Shown here in pieces: positions 7,531 through 11,144 of a stretch of 11,144 nucleotides of DNA. The position numbers and the translations under genes were made by a program. Each line of letters starts with the position of its first letter. Positions within the stretch are counted from its first letter, which is position 1. The notes under the pieces are model-generated. The model did not search any database. It saw only the letters and a list, made by a program, of their open reading frames with translations, and was not told the DNA's origin. The stretch comes from Rhizobacter sp. (GTDB taxonomy: Bacteria > Pseudomonadota > Gammaproteobacteria > Burkholderiales > Burkholderiaceae_C), in NCBI GenBank assembly GCA_025359585.1, contig JANYFX010000636.1, forward strand, positions 1 to 11,144. The letters run 5' to 3'.

Positions 7531-7557
7531 GATTTGAAAACGTTACCATACCCGAAG

Positions 7558-7580
7558 AAAACACGCATGTTTTTAAAACA
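7558..7580. promoter_or_regulatory. Overlapping AT-rich inverted repeats, candidate TetR operator
   Basis: Three alternating arms are visible: AAAACA (7558-7563), TGTTTT (7568-7573) and AAAACA (7575-7580). The first and second arms form a perfect 6-bp inverted repeat with a 4-base spacer. The second and third form another with a 1-base spacer. The site is in the gap between the divergent TetR and DUF1304 genes and is the only strongly AT-rich patch nearby, so it could hold both operator and promoter elements. Binding is inferred from position and symmetry. Confidence 0.45.
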
Positions 7581-7584
7581 CATC

Positions 7585-7599
7585 CGGGTCGCCGACCCG
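7585..7599. promoter_or_regulatory. 15-bp palindrome CGGGTCG-C-CGACCCG, candidate operator
   Basis: Two perfect 7-bp arms flank a single central base. The size and symmetry fit a site for a dimeric TetR-type repressor. It lies only five bases before the ribosome binding site of the DUF1304 gene, where a bound protein would block transcription of that gene. A short 5'-leader hairpin (5-bp stem, 5-base loop) is an alternative reading. Confidence 0.45.
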
Positions 7600-7603
7600 A
7601 CAC

Positions 7604-7609
7604 AAGGAG
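7604..7609 (+). promoter_or_regulatory. Ribosome binding site of the DUF1304 gene
   Basis: AAGGAG lies 6 bases before ATG 7616, a near-ideal Shine-Dalgarno that supports this start. Confidence 0.75.
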
Positions 7610-7615
7610 CCGAAG

Positions 7616-7966
7616 ATGCTTGCCAACATTCTGGTGGGGCTGGTCGCCGCCCTGCACGTCTACTTCATGGTGCTGGAGATGCTGCTCTGGGACAAGCCGA
7701 CCGGCCGCCGCGTGTTCGGGCTGACGCAGGAGTTCGCCACCGCCTCGAAGGGCCTGGCCGCCAACCAGGGCCTGTACAACGGCTTTCTGGTCGCGGGCCT
7801 CGTGTGGGGCCTGAGCCAGGGCGCGGCCGGCACGCCGCTGAAGGTCTTCTTCCTCGGCTGCGTGATCGTCGCCGGTGTGTTCGGGGCGATCACCGTCGGC
7901 CGCAAGATCCTGTTCGTGCAGGCGCTTCCTGCCGCTGTGGCGATGGCCGCCGTATTGCTGACCTGA
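7616..7966 (+). CDS. DUF1304-family small membrane protein
   Basis: This is a 116-residue inner-membrane protein with about four hydrophobic segments: residues 2-22, about 56-72, about 77-97 and about 99-115. Family hallmarks are visible: a first helix ending in HVYFMVLEMLLWDKP (with H14 and E20), then GRRVFGLTQEF, and LAANQGLYNGFLVAGLVWGL. These match DUF1304, a widespread family of unknown function. The start is well supported by AAGGAG. The gene is alone in its transcription unit, divergent from the TetR gene, and ends at a strong hairpin shared with the convergent lipoprotein gene. This arrangement suggests a simple TetR-controlled locus, with the protein perhaps induced by a compound that the repressor senses; that role is an inference. 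Confidence 0.88.
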   Translation: MLANILVGLVAALHVYFMVLEMLLWDKPTGRRVFGLTQEFATASKGLAANQGLYNGFLVAGLVWGLSQGAAGTPLKVFFLGCVIVAGVFGAITVGRKILFVQALPAAVAMAAVLLT

Positions 7967-7972
7967 GCGCAG

Positions 7973-7996
7973 CGCGCGGCACGGGTGTGCCGCGCG
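7973..7996. terminator. Strong GC-rich hairpin, likely bidirectional terminator
   Basis: CGCGCGGCAC (7973-7982) and GTGCCGCGCG (7987-7996) form a perfect 10-bp stem with loop GGGT. It lies in the 43-bp gap between the stops of the convergent DUF1304 and lipoprotein genes. Position and stability argue for a terminator serving both, although no clear T-tract follows on either strand. Confidence 0.65.
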
Positions 7997-8009
7997 GCTT
8001 GTGCTGCCG

Positions 8010-8675
8010 TCAGTCGGCCGCGAAGCAGTAGTACAGGCCGGCGCCGCCGGTCGCCACGAGCGCCGCCTGGCCGCAGCCGCGGGTCATGTGCGACGAGTTC
8101 CACGACTTGGCGGGCACGCTTTCGTCGAGGCCGGTCTTGTCGTGGTGGCCGACCATCGCCGAGCCTTCGCCGCTTTGCGTCCAGTTGCCGCAGGTCGAGT
8201 TCACGTTGCCGGCGATGAAGCTGCCGTCGGGCTGCGAGCCGGTCAGCACATCGTGCGTGTTCGGGGTATCGCCCCGGCCGTTGACGCCCACGCCGGCCTC
8301 GGTCAACGCGGTCTGCTGGTTGATGTTGTTGGCGCCGTGCAGTTGTGCCACGTCGGTGGCCACGACCACACCCTTGGCGTTCTGCCACGGGCCCTTGCCG
8401 ATGCGGTCACGTGCGTTCACGCCCGGCACGTTGGCGGTGGGCTGCTGGCTCAGGTAAGCGCGCCAGGTGCGGTTGCCGGCGCCGGCCGCTGCGGCGAGCG
8501 TCTGGCACTGTTTGTCGGCACCGGCGAGGCCGCCGAGGTCAGCGCCCTTGCCCGGCCCGGCGCTGGTGACGAAGAAGCTCATGCCGGTCTTGCCGGACGA
8601 CATGCTGCCGCAGGCGGCGAGCACGGAAACGGCGGCGGCGCAGGCCGCCAGGGGCCAGATGATCGATGAACGCAT
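8010..8675 (-). CDS. Predicted lipoprotein with C-type-lectin-like (DUF1554-like) domain
   Basis: The 221-residue protein begins with a lipoprotein signal peptide. The lipobox is LAAC with the lipidated cysteine at residue 22, followed by GSMSSG, so outer-membrane retention is plausible. The mature part opens with MSFFVTSAGPGKGADLGG and then LAGADKQC, resembling the start of DUF1554 and related C-type-lectin-like domains, and ends with a GGAGLYYCF strand. Mature cysteines at 57, 162, 201 and 217 would fit the C1-C4/C2-C3 disulfide pattern of that fold. A large Asn/Gly/His-rich middle (about 105-185) may hold a ligand site. The start at 8675 is fixed by GAGGAG upstream; a longer frame to 8750 is rejected because it would bury the signal peptide. 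Binding activity is not shown by sequence, so lectin function is only a hypothesis. Confidence 0.78.
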   Translation of the reverse strand: MRSSIIWPLAACAAAVSVLAACGSMSSGKTGMSFFVTSAGPGKGADLGGLAGADKQCQTLAAAAGAGNRTWRAYLSQQPTANVPGVNARDRIGKGPWQNAKGVVVATDVAQLHGANNINQQTALTEAGVGVNGRGDTPNTHDVLTGSQPDGSFIAGNVNSTCGNWTQSGEGSAMVGHHDKTGLDESVPAKSWNSSHMTRGCGQAALVATGGAGLYYCFAAD

Positions 8676-8683
8676 GTGGGTTT

Positions 8684-8689
8684 CTCCTC
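8684..8689 (-). promoter_or_regulatory. Ribosome binding site of the lipoprotein gene
   Basis: The minus strand reads GAGGAG, 8 bases before ATG 8675. It places the start directly at the lipoprotein signal peptide. The rest of the 8676-8793 gap shows no promoter that I can call with confidence. Confidence 0.7.
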
Positions 8690-8793
8690 GGGTTGGAATC
8701 GGTGACGACGCGGCAGTCTGCCAAATGTCGAAGCGCTCGCAGACTACCAAGCCGACCCGGCAACAGGGGCAAGGACAAACACCGAGGAATAAA

Positions 8794-9036
8794 TCAGCGC
8801 GGAGCTTTTGGCGGCGCGCGGCGCGAAGGGGCGGCCGGCGGCGCGGTGCCCCGGCTGCGAGCGGTCCAGAGCTTGAAGGCGCTCGGTGTGAGCTCGCGCT
8901 TGAGCAACTGCACGAGTTGCCCCTGGGTCAGCCCGTGGCTCATCAACACGGCGTTGAAGGGCGGGCGGTCGTCCCAGGCGGTCTGGATCACGCTGGCGAT
9001 TTCTGCAGCACTCAAACGGGGAACGGGCTTGGCCAT
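8794..9036 (-). CDS. DUF2805 / TIGR03643-type small protein
   Basis: An 80-residue protein of unknown function. The core (about residues 8-63) reads as a compact helical unit: IASVIQTAWDDRPPFNAVL, then HGLTQGQLVQLLKREL, then TPSAFKLWTAR. The AWxDR-PF pattern followed by G-L-x-x-x-x-[VL]-x-x-x-x-[KR]-[RK]-E-[LM]-[TK]-P-S-[AS]-F-[KR]-x-W matches the DUF2805 family. The middle resembles a helix-turn-helix, but nucleic-acid binding is unproven. The last ~18 residues are Pro/Ala/Arg-rich and probably disordered. The start at 9036 begins the conserved part closely; no strong Shine-Dalgarno is seen. Longer in-frame starts lie inside the divergent AttH-like gene and are rejected. The lipoprotein gene follows on the same strand after 118 bases, and the AttH-like gene is divergent across only 40 bases. 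Confidence 0.75.
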   Translation of the reverse strand: MAKPVPRLSAAEIASVIQTAWDDRPPFNAVLMSHGLTQGQLVQLLKRELTPSAFKLWTARSRGTAPPAAPSRRAPPKAPR

Positions 9037-9076
9037 GGTGGGCGATTGTGTGGCATCGCCGTGCGATGCTCCGGCC

Positions 9077-10153
9077 ATGCACCGACGTGACTGGCTCCTC
9101 TCGACCGCCGCCTGCGCCGCGGCCCTGCGCGTGCAGGCGGCTGCGCCCGCGACGCGCCCCTTGAAATGGCCGGCCGACTTCGGTGCCCACCCCGAGTCGC
9201 GCACCGAGTGGTGGTACCTGACCGGCTCGCTCGAAGCCGGCGCGCGCCTGTGGGGTTTCCAGGTCACGTTCTTTCGTTCGTCGACCGGCCTCGCGGTCGG
9301 CAACACCAGCCGCTTCGCCGCGACCGAGCTCGTGTTCGCACACGCCGCATTGACCGATCTCGAACAGAAGCGGCTGCGCCACGACCAGCGCATCGCGCGC
9401 ACCGGCTTCGGCGTGGCCGAGGCGGGCCGTGACGACACGCAGGTGCTGTTGCGCGACTGGCGACTCGGCCGCGAAAACGGCACGCCGGAGCGCAGCCGCT
9501 ACCGCGCATCGATCACCAGCCAAGGCGCCGGTTTTGCCTTCGACTTGCAGTTCGACGCGACCCAACCCCTGCTTCTGCAAGGCATCAACGGCCTGTCGCA
9601 GAAAGGCCCGCAGCCCGAGCAGACCAGCCGCTACTACAGCGAACCGCAGCTCGCCGTGCAAGGCACGCTCACACTCGACGGCAAAACGCTCGCGGTGCGT
9701 GGCCGGGCCTGGCTCGACCACGAATGGAGCGATTCGCTGCTCGACCGCGAAGCTGTCGGCTGGGACTGGATCGGCATGAACCTGGACGATGGCAGCGCAC
9801 TCACGGCCTTCCGCGTGCGCCGTGCCGATGGTTCTAGCGTCTACGCCGGCGGCAGCTTTCGCGCGCCGGGCCAGTCGCCGCGCAGCTTCGGGGCCGACGA
9901 AGTTCACTTCACCCCGGGCCGCGTGTGGGACAGCCCGGGTTCGAAGGCGCGTTACCCGGTCGAGTGGTGGGTCGACACACCTGCCGGCCGCTTCAACGTG
10001 AAGTCGCTGCTCGACAACCAGGAGCTCGACAGCCGCGGCAGCACCGGCGCGATCTACTGGGAGGGCCTGAGCAACCTGCTCGATGCCAATGGCCAGCGTG
10101 TCGGCCGCGGTTATCTGGAGATGACCGGCTACGCGGCGAAGCTGCAACTCTGA
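9077..10153 (+). CDS. AttH/CrtC-like secreted double-lipocalin protein (COG5621)
   Basis: The 358-residue protein has a Tat-like signal peptide (HRRDWLLSTAACAAAL, twin arginine at 3-4, likely cut near residue 21), so it is probably exported folded. Family signatures include HPESRTEWWYLTGSL at 38-52, a LDHEWSDS block at 213-220, and GWDWIGMNLDDGSALTAFRVR starting at 228. These define the AttH/CrtC-like calycins (lipocalin-like, formerly DUF2006), which fold as two beta-barrels and are often annotated as carotenoid 1,2-hydratase or predicted secreted hydrolase. True CrtC activity is doubtful: no other carotenoid genes are nearby. Homologues are frequently encoded beside LolCDE-like ABC transporters, suggesting lipid handling. 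An in-frame ATG at 9035 exists, but 9077 starts right at the signal peptide. The gap to the divergent DUF2805 gene is 40 bases. Confidence 0.85.
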   Translation: MHRRDWLLSTAACAAALRVQAAAPATRPLKWPADFGAHPESRTEWWYLTGSLEAGARLWGFQVTFFRSSTGLAVGNTSRFAATELVFAHAALTDLEQKRLRHDQRIARTGFGVAEAGRDDTQVLLRDWRLGRENGTPERSRYRASITSQGAGFAFDLQFDATQPLLLQGINGLSQKGPQPEQTSRYYSEPQLAVQGTLTLDGKTLAVRGRAWLDHEWSDSLLDREAVGWDWIGMNLDDGSALTAFRVRRADGSSVYAGGSFRAPGQSPRSFGADEVHFTPGRVWDSPGSKARYPVEWWVDTPAGRFNVKSLLDNQELDSRGSTGAIYWEGLSNLLDANGQRVGRGYLEMTGYAAKLQL

Positions 10154-10158
10154 GCCAC

Positions 10159-10171
10159 GGCCGCGCCGGCC
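10159..10171. terminator. Short hairpin between convergent genes, weak terminator candidate
   Basis: GGCCG and CGGCC form a 5-bp stem around loop CGC in the 25-bp gap between the AttH-like and EmrB-like stops. It is short and lacks a T-tract, so the call rests mainly on its position between convergent genes. Confidence 0.25.
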
Positions 10172-10178
10172 TGCACGG

Positions 10179-11144
10179 TCAGTGCGCTCCGCCTCCGCCG
10201 CCTGCCGCACCCAGGGTCGGTTTTGAGAACCAGACCATCACGATCAACGCGAAGAACAACACCGCCGAGAGGTAGAAGATGTCGGTCACCGCCATCGTGT
10301 AGGCCTGCTGGTCGAGCAGGCGATTCACGCTGGCCAGGGCCTGCTGTTGCGTCGAGCCGCTGGCCACGAGCTGGTCGAGTGTCTGCATGGCCGTGCTGTT
10401 GCCCAGGTTCACGCTTTCGGCGAGTTGGGCGTGGTGCAGGATCGCGCGGTCTTCCCAGATCGTCGTGAACAGCGAGGTTCCGACCGCGCCGGCGGTGATG
10501 CGCACGAAGTTCGACAAACCCGCCGCCGAAGGCATGCGCTCGGGCGGCAGGCCCGAGAACACGATCGCCTGCAGCGGGATGAAAAAGAACGCCATCGCCG
10601 CGCCTTGCAACACGGTCGGGATCAGGATCGTCATGAAGTCGGCCTGCGCGTTGAAATGCGAGCGCATCCACAGCACGATGCCGAAGCCGACGAAGGCGAC
10701 CGTGGCGAGCTTGCGCGGGTCGATCTTGCTGACGTTCTTGCCGACCCAGGGCGACAGGATGATCGCCAGAATGCCGACCGGCGCCGTTGCCAGCCCGGCC
10801 CAGGTCGCGGTGTAGCCCATGTATTGCTGAAGCCAGAGCGGCAGCAGCACGACGTTGCCGAAGAAGAGGCCGTACGCCACGGAAAGCGCCAGCGTGCCCA
10901 TCAGGAAGTTGCGCCGGCCGAACAGGCGCAGGTCGACGACCGGATGGTCTTCGGTCAGCTCCCAGGCCAGAAAGAACGCGAAGCCGATCACCGCGGTGGC
11001 AGCGAGGATGACGATCTGCGGCGAATTGAACCAGTCGAGCTCCTTGCCCTTGTCGACCATGATCTGCAAGGAGCCGACCCAGACCACGAGCAGGCCGAGG
11101 CCGACGTAGTCGAGCTTGGTCTTTCTCGGTCCCGGGTCGCGGGT
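10179..11144 (-). CDS. DHA2/EmrB-type multidrug efflux MFS, 5'-truncated by window edge
   Basis: The visible 321 residues are the C-terminal part of a protein that should be about 500 residues with 14 helices; the open frame continues past base 11144. The visible part begins in KTKLDYVGLGLLVVWVGSLQ, the conserved start of a central helix in EmrB-type (DHA2) drug:proton antiporters, followed by MVDKGKELDWFNSP, also typical. About eight helices follow, including GYTATWAGLATAPVG and the amphipathic region around SAAGLSNFVRITAGAVGTS. A long loop rich in Gln/Ala/Ser precedes the last helix (DIFYLSAVLFFALIVMVWF), and the tail ends in a Gly run. In EmrAB-type systems this pump works with a periplasmic adaptor and an outer-membrane channel; any such partners would lie to the right of the window. 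It is convergent with the AttH-like gene. Confidence 0.9.
   Translation of the reverse strand, partial: TRDPGPRKTKLDYVGLGLLVVWVGSLQIMVDKGKELDWFNSPQIVILAATAVIGFAFFLAWELTEDHPVVDLRLFGRRNFLMGTLALSVAYGLFFGNVVLLPLWLQQYMGYTATWAGLATAPVGILAIILSPWVGKNVSKIDPRKLATVAFVGFGIVLWMRSHFNAQADFMTILIPTVLQGAAMAFFFIPLQAIVFSGLPPERMPSAAGLSNFVRITAGAVGTSLFTTIWEDRAILHHAQLAESVNLGNSTAMQTLDQLVASGSTQQQALASVNRLLDQQAYTMAVTDIFYLSAVLFFALIVMVWFSKPTLGAAGGGGGAH

Noticed and set aside
2339..8675. Three different genes each exactly 666 nt long (2339-3004, 6117-6782, 8010-8675)
   Set aside because: The proteins are unrelated in sequence and fold (ABC ATPase, SH3 protein, lectin-like lipoprotein), so the equal length is a coincidence and not a duplication.
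9077..10153. Carotenoid biosynthesis gene crtC
   Set aside because: The similarity is to the wider AttH/CrtC calycin family. No phytoene synthase, desaturase or other carotenoid gene is in the window, and the Tat-type signal points to the periplasm.
8744..10210. Minus-strand open frame of 488 codons opposite the AttH-like gene
   Set aside because: It spans several unrelated gene boundaries and is of shadow composition. The plus strand carries conserved AttH/CrtC motifs.

Overview
The window is GC-rich chromosomal DNA with strong G/C bias at third codon positions. Gene content and protein signatures suggest a betaproteobacterium, most likely Burkholderiales. This is inferred from style and gene types, because no rRNA or marker gene is present. 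There is no phage, IS element, CRISPR array, tRNA or toxin-antitoxin pair. I see an ordinary chromosomal segment with a few locally interesting features and no clear new defence or biosynthetic system.

Positions 1-6261 (+ strand) form one tightly packed run: the tail of a TspO/MBR-type membrane protein, a Bcr/CflA drug-efflux MFS, miaA (tRNA A37 prenylation), a LolD/YbbA-type ABC ATPase, its two-module FtsX-type permease, and a small HD-domain predicted phosphohydrolase. Junctions are ATGA overlaps or gaps of 6-17 bases, which suggests an operon with translational coupling. The ABC pair probably extracts or moves lipid-linked or hydrophobic cargo at the inner-membrane/periplasm face, as in the LolCDE/MacB/YbbAP superfamily.

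Positions 6117-7530 (- strand) carry an exported bacterial-SH3 protein with a Gly/Tyr/Pro repeat tail and a TetR-family regulator. The SH3 gene runs tail to tail into the HD gene and overlaps it by 145 bp. In the overlap the two strands encode complementary Gly/Pro-rich tails. The TetR gene is divergent from a small DUF1304-type membrane protein gene (7616-7966), and the 85-bp gap holds several inverted repeats that look like operators.

Positions 7967-9036: a perfect 10-bp-stem hairpin separates the DUF1304 gene from a convergent lipoprotein gene with a C-type-lectin-like (DUF1554-like) pattern. Behind it lies a small DUF2805-type gene. Divergent from that, at 9077-10153 (+), is a Tat-type secreted AttH/CrtC-like double-lipocalin protein. 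This family is often encoded beside LolCDE-like ABC transporters, so it may be a separated partner of the ABC pair at 2339-5514.

Positions 10179-11144 (- strand) hold the C-terminal two thirds of a 14-TM DHA2/EmrB-type efflux MFS that runs off the right edge.

No gene-free stretch exceeds about 120 bases. Many long antisense ORFs exist but are GC-rich shadows.
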